In this document: piece after piece, positions 41,858 through 53,100 of the stretch
How the letters are laid out: each line of letters starts with the position of its first letter
Position numbering within the stretch: the stretch's first letter is position 1
NCBI RefSeq assembly: GCF_016863435.1
Contig: NZ_BOOW01000031.1
Coordinates: 124,001 to 188,000 of the forward strand
Reading direction: 5' to 3'
Source of the DNA: Sinosporangium siamense
GTDB lineage: Bacteria > Actinomycetota > Actinomycetes > Streptosporangiales > Streptosporangiaceae
DNA: 64,000 nucleotides
Notes under the pieces: model-generated
The model's input: only the letters and a program-made list of their open reading frames with translations
What the model was told of the DNA's origin: nothing
Database searches by the model: none
Program-made: the position numbers and the translations under genes

Positions 41858-43855
41858 CTATTCGACGCTGCTGACGGGGAAGGCGATGAGTTCGCCGATC
41901 CAGGGGGCCTCTTCCAGATTAGGGAGCTGGGAGAGGGGCAGAGCTTGGTCTTGTTCGTGAGCCATCATGTCGCGCCAGGCCTCGATGGTGCCCGACACAA
42001 GGTAAGGACCGACAGCGATCTTCACGGTGTCGCCCTCCACCTGGACCGGAGTGGTCTGGCCCGCGACTTCGAGGTCACTGTCGAGGCCGTTGCTCGCGGC
42101 GTCGATCGCAGCCACCAGGCCGTCGAAGCTAAAGGAACCGGTCCATGTCACGTCGTCGACCCTGGCGGTCGCCACGATCTTGCTGATGTCCCAACGGCTC
42201 TGATAGAGAACGAACTCCAGAGTGGAGCCCGGCTGTACCTCGGCCGGAGCGGCGGCCTGGGTGAGCCAGGTTGGCCGGAAACTGTCGAGGAGTTCGGTCA
42301 TGGCCGCAGCGAGAAGACGGCGGCGTTCGGCCAGGAACTCACGGTAGCTGGCGGCGTCGCGGAGCGGCTCGTCGTACGGGACGAAGTGGGCGGCCAGCTC
42401 CTCCTTGGTCAGGGGCGGCCCGTCGTCGACGAAGTAGACGCTCGGCGAACGGTCGCTGATCTTCCGGTTTGCCTTGCCTGAGATGAAAGCCAGGTTGGCG
42501 AGATCGTTGATCTCCGCCTTGCTGTACCTCTTCGGGTGGTTCTTCAGCGTGGCCTGCGGGTGGATGTGGTGGTGCTCCAGCTTGATATGATCTTCAGCAA
42601 TCGCTGAGATCTCAGTGCCGAACCACCAGTCCAGAGCGCCTGCCTTCTTTGCCACCAGGTAGCTCAACGGGAAATAGGCGCTTTCCCGCGTCTTGCCAGT
42701 CAGGTCCTGTGGGGTGATCTCGATCCGAGTGCCAATGACGCCAAGGTTTGCAAGCAGCTTCCTGATCGGCTCCGGCTCGCGCACTGTTGGGATGTCGCGG
42801 CCGAGCATGGTGTCGGTTGAACTGCTGTAGCGGTTGCGCAAGTTGGCCAGGAGGAACCAGTAGAGGATGCCGTCGCGGGTCTCCGTGTCGAGCGGCATGT
42901 CTGGCCGTTCGCCCAGGAAGATGACCAGCGGTAGCAGCGCCATGTGGGACGGGATGAGCGCGCTACTGGTGATCTTCAGGTTCTCCTTGAGCAGTGGCAC
43001 CAGATGACGCAGGCCACGCTGGACCGTCTTCCACCCAGCGTTCAGTGCATCGTCGGTCGCGGCGACCAAGCGGCTGTGTGACCAGGTGGAGAGCCCACGG
43101 CCGAGAACGGCCCCGGCTAGGGCACGGGTGAGGAATGTGACGTCGAGGTCCGGGTAGTGGCGCTGCGTCCAGTACGCCGCCTCGTCCTCAAGTTTCTGCA
43201 AGATACCCGGCCAGCGGGCAGAAAGCATGGCGAGCGTCAGATCGGTAGTCTTGAGCGCCCGGCCGCTGTTGACGCGGACGAAAATCTGCGCGATCTCGTC
43301 GTAGCCGAATCCAACGAGCAGTTCCATGTAGTAGATGCGATTCTTGATCGCTGCCAGCTTGCTCAGCCGCCGCCCGATCTCCTTGGACGATGCCCGGACG
43401 TCGGCGTCAAGCAGGTTCCCCTGCATCTCGAACAGGTCGGCGTCGTCACGGAGCACGTCGTAGACCTTGATCCAGCGGGAGTCGTTCTTGGTCGAGCTGC
43501 TCTGGTTCTGGAACGTCTCGTTCTCAATATCGAAGACGATCTGGGCGTCATCGTGGTTGTTGAAGATTCGGTGAAGAGAGGTGAGCCGCTGCTGGCCGTC
43601 CAGTAGGTAGAGCGGAGGCACCGTCGATTCCTGCGGGGTGGCCCCGATTGCCGCATCGCGCGTCAGCGGCGTCTCCCCCGTCTTCCACAGCAGAAGGGAG
43701 CCCGACGGATACTCGCGGTAGAGCGAGTCAATCAGCTTCGCGACCTGCGTGGGCTGCCAGACATAGCCGCGCTGGATCTCCGGGAGCTTGATCTCACCGG
43801 CGGAGATCTGGTCGATCAGCATCTTGATGGAGCGCTCGGTCTTCTCCACGGGCAT
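41858..43855 (-). CDS. DUF262/HNH (GmrSD-like) type IV restriction nuclease candidate
   Basis: 665 residues. The DUF262 N-domain shows IQRGYVWQPTQVAKLIDSLY (residues 28-47) and the signature LLDGQQRLTSLHR (84-96); this ParB/Srx-related fold in GmrS binds and hydrolyses nucleotide. At residues 425-470 is a His-Asn-type nuclease site: LEHHHIHPQATLKNH, NLAFISGKANRKISDRS, as in the DUF1524 part of GmrD. GmrSD enzymes cut DNA containing glucosylated hydroxymethylcytosine and, more generally, modified phage DNA. After residue 480 there is an extra C-terminal domain with no clear match. It lies 92 bp after the DUF499 gene and before the HEPN-motif gene. Confidence 0.83.
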   Translation of the reverse strand: MPVEKTERSIKMLIDQISAGEIKLPEIQRGYVWQPTQVAKLIDSLYREYPSGSLLLWKTGETPLTRDAAIGATPQESTVPPLYLLDGQQRLTSLHRIFNNHDDAQIVFDIENETFQNQSSSTKNDSRWIKVYDVLRDDADLFEMQGNLLDADVRASSKEIGRRLSKLAAIKNRIYYMELLVGFGYDEIAQIFVRVNSGRALKTTDLTLAMLSARWPGILQKLEDEAAYWTQRHYPDLDVTFLTRALAGAVLGRGLSTWSHSRLVAATDDALNAGWKTVQRGLRHLVPLLKENLKITSSALIPSHMALLPLVIFLGERPDMPLDTETRDGILYWFLLANLRNRYSSSTDTMLGRDIPTVREPEPIRKLLANLGVIGTRIEITPQDLTGKTRESAYFPLSYLVAKKAGALDWWFGTEISAIAEDHIKLEHHHIHPQATLKNHPKRYSKAEINDLANLAFISGKANRKISDRSPSVYFVDDGPPLTKEELAAHFVPYDEPLRDAASYREFLAERRRLLAAAMTELLDSFRPTWLTQAAAPAEVQPGSTLEFVLYQSRWDISKIVATARVDDVTWTGSFSFDGLVAAIDAASNGLDSDLEVAGQTTPVQVEGDTVKIAVGPYLVSGTIEAWRDMMAHEQDQALPLSQLPNLEEAPWIGELIAFPVSSVE

Positions 43856-43947
43856 GGGGGTGTTGCCTCGTTCCTGGTCTGCGAGGAGCGATGTGGATGA
43901 ATCACCCTAGGTGCGGCTGCCGCCACGCGGGCGCCAGCCGTACCGGG

Positions 43948-46900
43948 TCAGCGGTCTTCGAACTTGCCCTCGACCTTAAGGTGGCCGAGGTTCTCGAGCA
44001 CCTTCATGACGGTGTCGTCAGAGAATCCTTCGGTGCGTCGAGCGGTGATCTGAACTTCCACATCGAGCTCCACACCGTCGGGAGCGGTGAGCAGGGCGAG
44101 GAGATCCTTCGCGAGGCTGTTGAGGTCGCGGGAGTAGCGCTCCGGGTTGACATGGAGCGACCCCCAGAACCTGGTGTTGCGTACGGCGGGCAGGGGCGGG
44201 GGCTTTGGGCCTGGGCCGGAGGAGCCACCGGGCGTCGGCTGCCCGGAAGGAGCGGTTCCCGTCGTTTCGGTGAGATCCGCCCCGTCCCCGCCCGGCGTCG
44301 GGACGGACTGCCGCTCCTGTTCCTCGCGAGCGCGCTGTGCCTTGGCCCGGCCCAGTTCCACCAAGACGCTGCGGTCGGTCAGCTGGCTGAAGTACTCACC
44401 GGTGCCGGGGATGACGAGCTCGATGTAGCGGCGGTCCTCCTCGTCGTACCCGGCGGCGACCGCGAAGCCCTCGACATCGCCGGTGAGCTCTTCGAGGACC
44501 CGGAAGATGCCCTCCTCGAGGACCTTCCGGTTGCGCAGACGGCTGAGGTAGGGGAAACGACAGTAGTACTGCCACAGGTCCCCGAGCGAGATGTGCCCCT
44601 TCTCCCAGACCTTGGAGAGCTTCTTCTCCAGGTCGTGGCGGATCAGCCGGGCCCCCTGGACCGCGCGAAGCTGGTCGAGGTTGCGCAGCTTGGTTTCCAC
44701 TCGAGCGGGGATGACATCGCCCTCGTCGTCAATTGTGACCGAGCGCAAGCCGATGCGGCCGGTCTTGTCGTCCCAGATCGGATAGATCACCGTGTTGTAC
44801 GCCTGGGTGAGTCGTAGCCAAACGGTGTCGTCGGCGGTCTTGCGGCGCTTCTTCGCCATTGCGGCCTGATCGGGGACGAGGGGCAGGTCCTGGTCGTTGA
44901 CGATGGAATCCCATGCAAGGTAGTCGCGGGTGGCGTCCATCAGATAGCCGAGTAGCTCACGGTCCGCGGCAGCGAAGACCAACATGTTTTGATTAACCCG
45001 CGGCGTGTCGCCACGGGCCTCCAACGCCTGAGTGGCGAAGTCCCGAGCCGGACTGACCTGGTTTTGCGTAGAGAAATGATGGCGCGGGTGAATGATGGAG
45101 AGCGCGACCTCGTTGGTCTCGGAGATGTCGCCCCGCTCCAGGCCGGGGAAGACCCTCCCGAAGAGCCCTTTGTGCTTGCTCGCGGCGTCGCGCTCCTTCA
45201 GCCGACGGACGATGTCCACGTACACGTCTTCAGGGTGGCTGCGGTACTCCTCGGCACGGTCGCGGGCAAGTCGGTTGACCGACTGCTGGGTGTCGAACCA
45301 GTAGGAGCTGCCATCCACGTAGAAGTAGAGTGCCTGCTCGCTGAGCAGATGGATCGCCGAGGCGAAGTTACCCACGATGTCGCCGGGCAGGGCGGTGCCG
45401 AGCCAGATCCGCTTCCGCTCGACGCCTTTCTGCTGGGCGCCGGTGCGGGCGGCTGAGGCCAGAAACGCGGCTCGCGCCAGGCGACGGGTGATGTGCCGCT
45501 GGGCGAAGACGGCGCGGCTCTTGTCAATCCGCTCTGGCGTGGAATTCGGGGCGTCGACATCCGCCTCGATGACCGCTTTCCACGAGTCGGACAGGTAGTG
45601 GGTGACCTCGCCGAGCACCCACTCGTCGCCGAGCGGCAGCGACCCCGGCATGATTAGCGGGGCGGGGTCCTCTGCCTGCCAGAGTCGGTAGATCACTGCG
45701 CTCATCAGGCGGAGAACACCGCGGGTCTTCTGGAACCGCTCCAGCGTCGACCAGTCCTCGTAGAGCCGGTGAAATAGCTCGGGGTGGATCGGGTACGCCG
45801 CTTTGATCTCGTCCTCGTACTTGGGGTCGAGGACCACATTCGGGAACTCGGCTCCGTGCTCGCGGTAGAACTTCACCAGCGCCTTGGCGATGAAGTCGCG
45901 CTCCTTTTTCGCGGCGGAGGTCGGCTCCTCGAACAACCGCCGCCGGACGATTTCGAACGACTCGTCCGGCGTGGCTGGTCGCCAGTGCTTCCCGAGCCGG
46001 CCGACGACGTTCTGCAACCGCTCCAGGGCCTCCTGTCCACGAACACCGCCCACCTCGGCCTCGTTGCCCCTCGTGTTGCGGTCCTTCGGGTCATGCGAGG
46101 CGGGCACGGAGACAATAAGCATGACGCCCGGGATGGCCTTGGCCAGCTCGGTGAGGGTCTGGGCGAAGGTAAACTGCCCCTCGAAGTTGCCGCCGGGCAG
46201 GTCCTCCCGGCCGTGAAGCAGGCGTGCGTACGCCACCCACTCGTCGATGAGGATCACGCACGGCGCGTACGCCTCCAGCAACTGACGGAGCGATGCCCCC
46301 GACGGGACCCGATTCTGGTCGGACTCGGCGACGATGTCGTAGGCGTCCTGCCCGCCGAGCTGCCAGGCCAGCTCACCCCAGAGCGTGTTGATCCCAGGGC
46401 GGCCGCCCTCGTGGGTGGGCTTGGCCGTCTCGATGTGGTTGCCGACAATCGCGACACGACGCACGCCGGAGACGATCGGGGTTTCCCCCAGCATGTCCTG
46501 CACCGGCTGCGGGAAGTCGGTGGCCTCGTAGCCGGGGGCGTAGAGGTGCCAGACTGCGAGCATCGAGTGGGTCTTGCCGCCGCCGAAGTTCGTCTGCAGA
46601 TTAAAGACCGGCTCTGCGTTGCCGTCGCCGGCGATCCGGCGGGCGGTGTTGGACAGCAGTTCCTTTAGGCCGTCGGTGAGGTAGGTGCGCTGGAAGAAGT
46701 GGATGGGGTCGGCGTACTCGGGGCTGTTCGCCTTGCCGTTTGCTACGTGGTAAAGGTCGGCGGCGAACTCCGCCTGGGCGTACTTGCCGGTGCGGACGTC
46801 CTCATGCGGGATCATGACGTCGCGCCAGCTACCGAGCTTCTCTGCCGAGACAGTGATGGAAGCGGAGGCGCTCTTGCGGGCGCGGTCGAGCGCCCGCTTG

Positions 46901-47331
46901 TTGTCGATCTGGGTGCGGTGCTCGTCGCGCTGCTCGCGGACCTGGTCGGCGGCGGTGGCTGCGCCAACGGCGCGGAGCAGCCGCTCCATCGTGTCCAGGA
47001 TCCGGTAAGCGTCGTCGTAGGTGAGCTTCTCGTTGTGCGCCCAGGCGTTTCGGGCGTCGCGCAGCTCGCTCGCGTAGCGCTGGCCGGAGTGGCCGATCAG
47101 GTCGTGGAAGACCTTCCGATAGTCGGTGATGACCTTCAGCTGGAGCTGCGGGTCGTGCTTGGCCAGCTTCATCCCACCGCCGTGCTTGCTGGCTTCATTA
47201 GCCGCGATCAGGCCCAGCCAGTCCTTGCCTGGGGGCGCGGCGTCCTGCATGAGCCGGTCAATGACCGGCTCCAGCCCTTCGGCAAGGATCTCGAACCCTT
47301 TGCCCACCCGCTGGGCATGCGACAGCGCCAT
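43948..47331 (-). CDS. DUF499 ATPase with N-terminal Swt1-type HEPN-like domain (defence system)
   Basis: ATG 47331 has AAGGA close upstream; the frame extends to 47361. The product is 1127 residues. The N-terminus (residues 1-125) resembles the Swt1-family HEPN domain, with R94-x4-H99 in RDARNAWAHN. The ATPase core has Walker A NFGGGKTHSM (248-257), a Walker B-like CVILIDEWVAYARLL and further DUF499 sequence (RGVLRLMSAVIYRLW). DUF499 proteins occur with DUF1156 methyltransferases and helicases in defence islands. Their mechanism is not settled; the ATPase may be a motor or sensor. A Pro/Gly-rich linker near residue 1040 precedes a final small domain. Confidence 0.85.
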   Translation of the reverse strand: MALSHAQRVGKGFEILAEGLEPVIDRLMQDAAPPGKDWLGLIAANEASKHGGGMKLAKHDPQLQLKVITDYRKVFHDLIGHSGQRYASELRDARNAWAHNEKLTYDDAYRILDTMERLLRAVGAATAADQVREQRDEHRTQIDNKRALDRARKSASASITVSAEKLGSWRDVMIPHEDVRTGKYAQAEFAADLYHVANGKANSPEYADPIHFFQRTYLTDGLKELLSNTARRIAGDGNAEPVFNLQTNFGGGKTHSMLAVWHLYAPGYEATDFPQPVQDMLGETPIVSGVRRVAIVGNHIETAKPTHEGGRPGINTLWGELAWQLGGQDAYDIVAESDQNRVPSGASLRQLLEAYAPCVILIDEWVAYARLLHGREDLPGGNFEGQFTFAQTLTELAKAIPGVMLIVSVPASHDPKDRNTRGNEAEVGGVRGQEALERLQNVVGRLGKHWRPATPDESFEIVRRRLFEEPTSAAKKERDFIAKALVKFYREHGAEFPNVVLDPKYEDEIKAAYPIHPELFHRLYEDWSTLERFQKTRGVLRLMSAVIYRLWQAEDPAPLIMPGSLPLGDEWVLGEVTHYLSDSWKAVIEADVDAPNSTPERIDKSRAVFAQRHITRRLARAAFLASAARTGAQQKGVERKRIWLGTALPGDIVGNFASAIHLLSEQALYFYVDGSSYWFDTQQSVNRLARDRAEEYRSHPEDVYVDIVRRLKERDAASKHKGLFGRVFPGLERGDISETNEVALSIIHPRHHFSTQNQVSPARDFATQALEARGDTPRVNQNMLVFAAADRELLGYLMDATRDYLAWDSIVNDQDLPLVPDQAAMAKKRRKTADDTVWLRLTQAYNTVIYPIWDDKTGRIGLRSVTIDDEGDVIPARVETKLRNLDQLRAVQGARLIRHDLEKKLSKVWEKGHISLGDLWQYYCRFPYLSRLRNRKVLEEGIFRVLEELTGDVEGFAVAAGYDEEDRRYIELVIPGTGEYFSQLTDRSVLVELGRAKAQRAREEQERQSVPTPGGDGADLTETTGTAPSGQPTPGGSSGPGPKPPPLPAVRNTRFWGSLHVNPERYSRDLNSLAKDLLALLTAPDGVELDVEVQITARRTEGFSDDTVMKVLENLGHLKVEGKFEDR

Positions 47332-47382
47332 TTCTTCCTTGCCTATCCCCTCGCCACCCATGTTCGCCCGCCCGGCCGCTCG

Positions 47383-50133
47383 TCAGTCGTCATCGTCTTC
47401 GGCCTCCTCCTCGAAGGAAGAGAAGAGATCATCGATCTCAGGTGTAACGTACCGCTCAGGCGAGACATTTTGGGCGGCTGTCATGATGTCCGGCCAAGCG
47501 GTACCGAGCTCGTTGAACATGGTGGCCGTTTTCTGGTATTTCCGGTCGGAGATTTTGAAGAGCCGGTGGACGAGCCGGTTAACTCGGTCGAGGCTGATTG
47601 CAGCGTCCGTACGGCCCCGCACTCCGGCGACCAAACGGGCCGCGCCGTCAATGCCCTGCTCTTTGAAGCATTTGGCCAGGTGCATTGCGACCTCCCAGTG
47701 AGAGATCCGATTGTCCTTGACCGGGTCATAGTTCGCTGGCAGCTCGTCGAAGTCGAGCAGGCAGACCGTGGACCGGGGGGTATTACTGACGATCCCCGCC
47801 TCGACGAGATCGCGGATGGCAGTGCCGGTCTGGCGGAGCACAACGTCAGCATCACCGTACGCACCGCGATCGAAAGCGAACTGGCGGAACCATTTCAGCG
47901 CGAACCTGGTGGGCGCATCGAACTCGGCCTCTTCACCATCGATGATGGCGGTCGCAGCCTTGTCGATCTCGATAAGTGCCTCGCGTACGGTCATCGGCTT
48001 ACCGTCCGGCTGGAGAACCTCCTTATAGCCTGAAAAGATCCGCATCCCCGGCCCGATCGCTGCCTGACCCATGTCCAGCGGAGACACGCCACCCTTGCGA
48101 AGCGCCTCGATAGCATCGGGGAGCTCCTCCTGAAGCTGTGTTAGGAAACTCGACTTGTCGGCAACGTCGTCGGCCTGCCGCGGACGACAAATCAGAATGA
48201 TGTAGGAGGCAAGGGCGTTAGCTCCCTGGCTGACCTGTCGGGTGCTCATCGTGGAGTCAATCGGCATGGTGCCTACTACGCTGAGCTCGGAGGTTAGGAC
48301 GGCCTGAAGCAGAGAAACCCAGGCGGACGAGACTGCCCCTGCGCCTTCCGAGTCATCCTGCTTGGCCGCGTATGCGACAACAATCGGGAGATCCGAGCGG
48401 GAAGCTTTCTGCAACGAGGTGAAGACTTCGGTGAAGCCGTCAATGAAGTACTGCTGCGCCTTCTCCTTGCTGCCCTCATGACGAGCTGGGTTCGCCACGA
48501 GTTCGACAGATTTCGGCGTGGCGATCGTCCCGAACAGATCCGGATGGATATCGTGCAGCGCACGGCGGAGCCAGAGGTAGAAGTAATCACTCAGGTCTGC
48601 ATAATTGATCTGCCCGAAGTACGGAGGGTCCGTCACGATCAGAGCTGTCCCAGGCCGGACGAGGTCTCCTGCTCGGCGCGCATCGACCTGCACGACCCGT
48701 CCCGACTCCACTCCGATGGGCAGGGACTTCAACACGCCGATGACGGATGTGATCTGCGCAGACCAGCTTCCCACAGACTCGCCGAACGGATATGCCTCGG
48801 CGAAATCCCAGAGCATGGGCATCGCCTGCGTGCCGAATCCCGGTTCAGGCTTAGAGGGGCCGAGCCGCGTACGCCAGCGGACCAGACTGGAATTGGCTTG
48901 GGCCATCTTGCTGACGCAGATGCCAAGAAGCGTAGTGATAGCGCGTGCCTGTTCAACACTCCCGCCGTCAATAAGGATTTGGTCATAGACCTCCGCCACA
49001 TCGTCGGCGAACGCGGCGAGCACCGCCAACTGCCTAGGTGTGTATAGGTCGATGTGGCGCCGCAACCCGTAGAGGCCCGTGCGGAAGTCTCTGGTGTTGC
49101 TCCCAATCTCGATCTCATCGAGATCATCCGGCACCTCAACATCAAAGCTGCGTTCAAGTTCGGCTGAGGGACTTACAAAGGTGCGGCCGCTCTTCGTATC
49201 CATGCAGTAGGCCATGAGCTGAAGGCCCAGATCGCCAGACTGTCCGGCTGCACGCAATTCCTTCTCGCCCAATGGTGATGAGCATTTTGGGCAGGCGAAC
49301 TGAGCTCGTCCGGCACCCTTGGTCGCTTTGGCCGGACCTTCCTTTCCTTGGTGGACGACGAACTGAATCTTGTCACCGTTAACGACTGCCTCGACAGTGG
49401 CTTCGCGCCCCCTCTGCTTGCTCAGCCACGGTGACCCGAACAATGGCACGCGGACCTCGCACATGGGGTTGGTGCAGGGCGCGGTCCTGGCCCAGAGCCA
49501 CGCCACCGGCTCGCCGCCTTCCAGCACAGGGTAGTAGGGACCGACCCTCTCCTTGACCTTCTCCTGCACGATGGCAGCGTAGTGACGGAGGTCGTCAGCG
49601 AATCCGTCGTACGGGAGATCGCGCATCCGGGCTGCGTCGTTACTCTTGGAGATCGCCGGGGTGAGGGCGACCGGGGGTAGCAGTTCCCCGAGCGCGCGGG
49701 TCACAAGCGCCGCCACTGGGTTTAGATCAGAACTCACCGCCGGAAGCCCCAGGCGCAGCGCTTCCACGATCGTGGAGCCACCGCCTGCGAAGGGATCCAT
49801 GACGGTAGGCAGCTCCGGGTTGGACGCGGCGATCAACCTGCGAGCCCTGCGAAGTATGTCGTCCGACGGTGCGGTGCCGTCGAAGGGCACCAGCTCCTTG
49901 ACGAACTCGATTAGGTCGTCTCGTTCCTTGCCCGGCCCGGGGTCGTCCACCAGTGAGGCGAAGATGAGCGCGCGGAGAGCCGGGGTCGGCATGGGGGCGA
50001 ACCACTTGTGCAGGTTCTTGATCGTGCCGACCTTGCGTTCCTTGTATGCGATGCTCGCGTAGCTGATCTGCGTAAGCGGCAGTGTCACGTCGATGAGCTT
50101 GCGCCGGTACTCACCATTGGTTCCCTGGCTCAT
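47383..50133 (-). CDS. DUF1156 DNA methyltransferase (adenine/N4-cytosine amino type)
   Basis: 916 residues from ATG 50133 (GGAGGAG upstream). The DUF1156 N-domain is visible as LHKWFAPMPTPALRALIFAS. Motif I is DPFAGGGSTIVEALRLG (113-129), and the catalytic motif IV is DPPYFGQINYADLSDYF at roughly residue 510, the DPPY form of amino-methyltransferases. It contains an insert with CPKCSSPLG and other Cys residues that may bind zinc. In the system it probably marks host DNA. Its start overlaps the stop of the helicase gene (ATGA), so translation is coupled. The DUF499 gene starts 51 bp downstream. Confidence 0.9.
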   Translation of the reverse strand: MSQGTNGEYRRKLIDVTLPLTQISYASIAYKERKVGTIKNLHKWFAPMPTPALRALIFASLVDDPGPGKERDDLIEFVKELVPFDGTAPSDDILRRARRLIAASNPELPTVMDPFAGGGSTIVEALRLGLPAVSSDLNPVAALVTRALGELLPPVALTPAISKSNDAARMRDLPYDGFADDLRHYAAIVQEKVKERVGPYYPVLEGGEPVAWLWARTAPCTNPMCEVRVPLFGSPWLSKQRGREATVEAVVNGDKIQFVVHQGKEGPAKATKGAGRAQFACPKCSSPLGEKELRAAGQSGDLGLQLMAYCMDTKSGRTFVSPSAELERSFDVEVPDDLDEIEIGSNTRDFRTGLYGLRRHIDLYTPRQLAVLAAFADDVAEVYDQILIDGGSVEQARAITTLLGICVSKMAQANSSLVRWRTRLGPSKPEPGFGTQAMPMLWDFAEAYPFGESVGSWSAQITSVIGVLKSLPIGVESGRVVQVDARRAGDLVRPGTALIVTDPPYFGQINYADLSDYFYLWLRRALHDIHPDLFGTIATPKSVELVANPARHEGSKEKAQQYFIDGFTEVFTSLQKASRSDLPIVVAYAAKQDDSEGAGAVSSAWVSLLQAVLTSELSVVGTMPIDSTMSTRQVSQGANALASYIILICRPRQADDVADKSSFLTQLQEELPDAIEALRKGGVSPLDMGQAAIGPGMRIFSGYKEVLQPDGKPMTVREALIEIDKAATAIIDGEEAEFDAPTRFALKWFRQFAFDRGAYGDADVVLRQTGTAIRDLVEAGIVSNTPRSTVCLLDFDELPANYDPVKDNRISHWEVAMHLAKCFKEQGIDGAARLVAGVRGRTDAAISLDRVNRLVHRLFKISDRKYQKTATMFNELGTAWPDIMTAAQNVSPERYVTPEIDDLFSSFEEEAEDDDD

Positions 50134-53100
50134 ACCGGGGCTCCTCCTCGCTTCCACGTCTTCTTCCAGTCACCACCGAGCTCGGTGGCGTCGAACTTCC
50201 CGAAATCTACGTCCTTGAAGGGGTCAACGACATATCGGACATCGTCCTTGTCGGGCCCATCCGGATGAACGCTGACCAGCGCCAGCCGGAAGTTCTGCCC
50301 TGAATTCTTGCCGGTTAGGACCTCGGTCCGGGTGACGTGGAAGCCGTCTGCTCCGGTGATCCGGCCCTTGACCTCGATGAACACCCAGTGGTCATCCACG
50401 GTACGGGACCGGATGTCGTACCCGGGATTGTTATGGGCCATCTCCTCCGGGATCCGGCCGAGCTTCCGCTCCTCTTGCAGCACTCGGTCGACCGCGCGGC
50501 GTTCCACGGCCTCGGTCTCCCGCGCGTACGCCTCCGGCGGCTGGTCTCGGAGCCCGGCCAATCGGTCGAGCAATCCCTGCGGGATTACCAGGGCGGCCCC
50601 GCCGACCCGGGGTGGACGAACCTGGAGACGGGCGTCGCGGTCGAGCTCGCCCATGCGCCGTTCCATCCGCTGTTCCAGGTTCCGAGCCTGGCGGTCGGCG
50701 AACTCGGACTTCATCTTGACCGACTTGCCGGCCTGCTCGGCGTCGAGGAGGTCGGCGTGGCGCGAGTCCCAGTAGTTGATCTCCTGGAGGAGGCGCTGCC
50801 GTACTAAGCGCCGGGTCCGTTCGGTCTCACGGGTGACGCGCTCTTGCAGATCGGCGATGTGTGTACTCAGGCCGTTCTGCACAGCCCAGCCGATGGCGAT
50901 ATCTTCGACGCCACTGGCCAACCAGGGCTCTTCGAGGATGGGCTGGACCAGGGTGCGCTCCTCCTCGGTCGTCGGCGCGTAGTCGAGATAGGGCGCGGCT
51001 CCAGCCGTGCGGGCTTCGGAACGGCCGATCTCGACGAAGTTGAAGCGCTTGCTGATGATCCGCGGCTTTTCGTGCCCGTCGGCGATCTCCTGAGCGACCG
51101 CGACGAGCAACCGCGGTTCCTCGTCGACGTCGCGCCGATTGACCAAGATGACGCCCTGCTTCAGCTGCGAGCCGTACCGGTCGACGATCAGCGAGACCAC
51201 GGCGTCGAGTAACGGGTGCCCCGGAGCGAGCAGCGCTGCCTGGGGCGCGCCCGCCTGACGGATGAGGGATCGGTCGAAGGTGACCCGCTCATAGCGGTGG
51301 ACCACTGGCGCACCGATCTTGATGAGGTGCTCGAAGTGACGGACGTCGGCCGGGACGTGGGTGATCTCGTACCGGCCCGGCTCACGTTCGGAGATCCGGC
51401 CCCCGAGCAGCTTGAAGGCGGTGAGGAAGAATGCCTTGATGTAGTGCGGTTGGAGGCGGCGGGCCTTGGCCTCCTCCATCCGCAGCCGCCAATCGGCGAC
51501 GTCGGCCTCAGCAAGCTTTTGGTGTGCGAGGGCCCGCTCGGCCAGCAACTTCTCCAGGCCGTCGCCGACCGAGGAGTCGATAACCTCATTGAGCCGGTTG
51601 CGTACCTCGGGCTGGTCGCCGTACTGGATGGCCTCCATGAGCAGTGCGCGGAGCGGCCGATCCTGGAATGCCTCGCCGAGGACGTCGAAGACCTTGCCCT
51701 TGTATGCCTTCCGCTGCTCCTCGATCTTGCCCAAGAGCCGCAGGAACACCGCGCCCTCGCGCGTGTCCCCGGCGACCAGATTCCACAGGTGGCAGACCTC
51801 AGTCTGGCCGATACGGTGGATGCGGCCGAAACGCTGCTCGATTCGGTTGGGATTCCATGGAAGGTCGTAGTTGACCATGAGGTTGGCGCGCTGAAGGTTG
51901 AGACCTTCGCCGGCCGCATCAGTGGCGATCAGGATGCGGCAGTCTTTGTCCTGGGTGAACAGCTCCTTAATCTTCCGGCGGTTGTCACGGGAAACACCAC
52001 CGTGGATGGTGACGACCGCCTCTTTGCTGCCGAGAAGGCCGCTGATCCGATCGCGAAGGTACTCCAGGGTGTCCCTGTGCTCTGTGAAGATGATCAGCTT
52101 GCGGGGGCTGCCGTCTGCGTCGCGGACCATAGGGTGGCTGAGCAGCAGTTCACGGAGCTCGATCCACTTCTTGTCGGTGCCGCTACGCCGTACCCGACGG
52201 GCGACCTCGACGAGGTCGGCGAGGATTAGAATTTCCTTATCGAGCTCGGCGAGGGTCTGCGCGGCAGTTGCGGCGTCGACGACGTCGTTCTCGAGCTCTT
52301 CGAGTTCTGCACTGGGCAGGTCATCCAAGGTCGTGTCGTATTCGGATGGGTCTTTGCCGAGCATTGCGGCGAGCCGGTCTCGGAGCGTGGTCTCTATCGG
52401 ACTGCGGCCGGTGAGCATCTCCTGGCGCAGGAGTTGCAGACGCTTATGGCGGCGGATGAGCGACTGCAGGATCGCCTCCGGGCTGGAGGCCAGGCGCCGT
52501 TGGAGGACAGTGAGGGCGAAGCCGACGGTGTTGCCGCGTTTGCCGTCCGCCATGGCTTGAGCCTTGCCCATTTGGTCGCGGACATACTCGGTCACAACCT
52601 CGTACAGCTCGCGCTCGGCGTCAGAGAGCAAGTAGGGGACGGTGTATGCGCGCCGCTCGGGGAAGAGCGGCTTGCCCTCGAAGGTGAGCAGGTCTTCCTT
52701 GACCATGCGGCGCATGAGACCGTCGGTGTCGGTGGAGCTGACGCCCTCGCGGTACTTGCCCTCGAACCGGTCGGAGTCGAGCAGGCCCATGAAGAGCTGG
52801 AAGTTGGCCTCATTGCCTGCGTGCGGGGTCGCGGTCATCAGCAACAGGTGCCGGGTGTGCTTGCCGAGGATCTCCCCGAGCTGGTAGCGCTTGGTCTTCT
52901 TCAGTTCATCGCCGAAGTAGCTGGCGGACATGCGGTGGGCCTCGTCGACTACGACCAGGTCATAGTCAGACTGCTTGAGCTGCTCCTGGAGATCCTCGGA
53001 GCGGGAGAGCTGGTCCATCCGTGCGATGAGTAGCGGGTATTTCTCGAAGGCAGTCTGGTCGAGCTGGGCGTTGATCAAGTCACGGGTGAGCACGTCGAAA

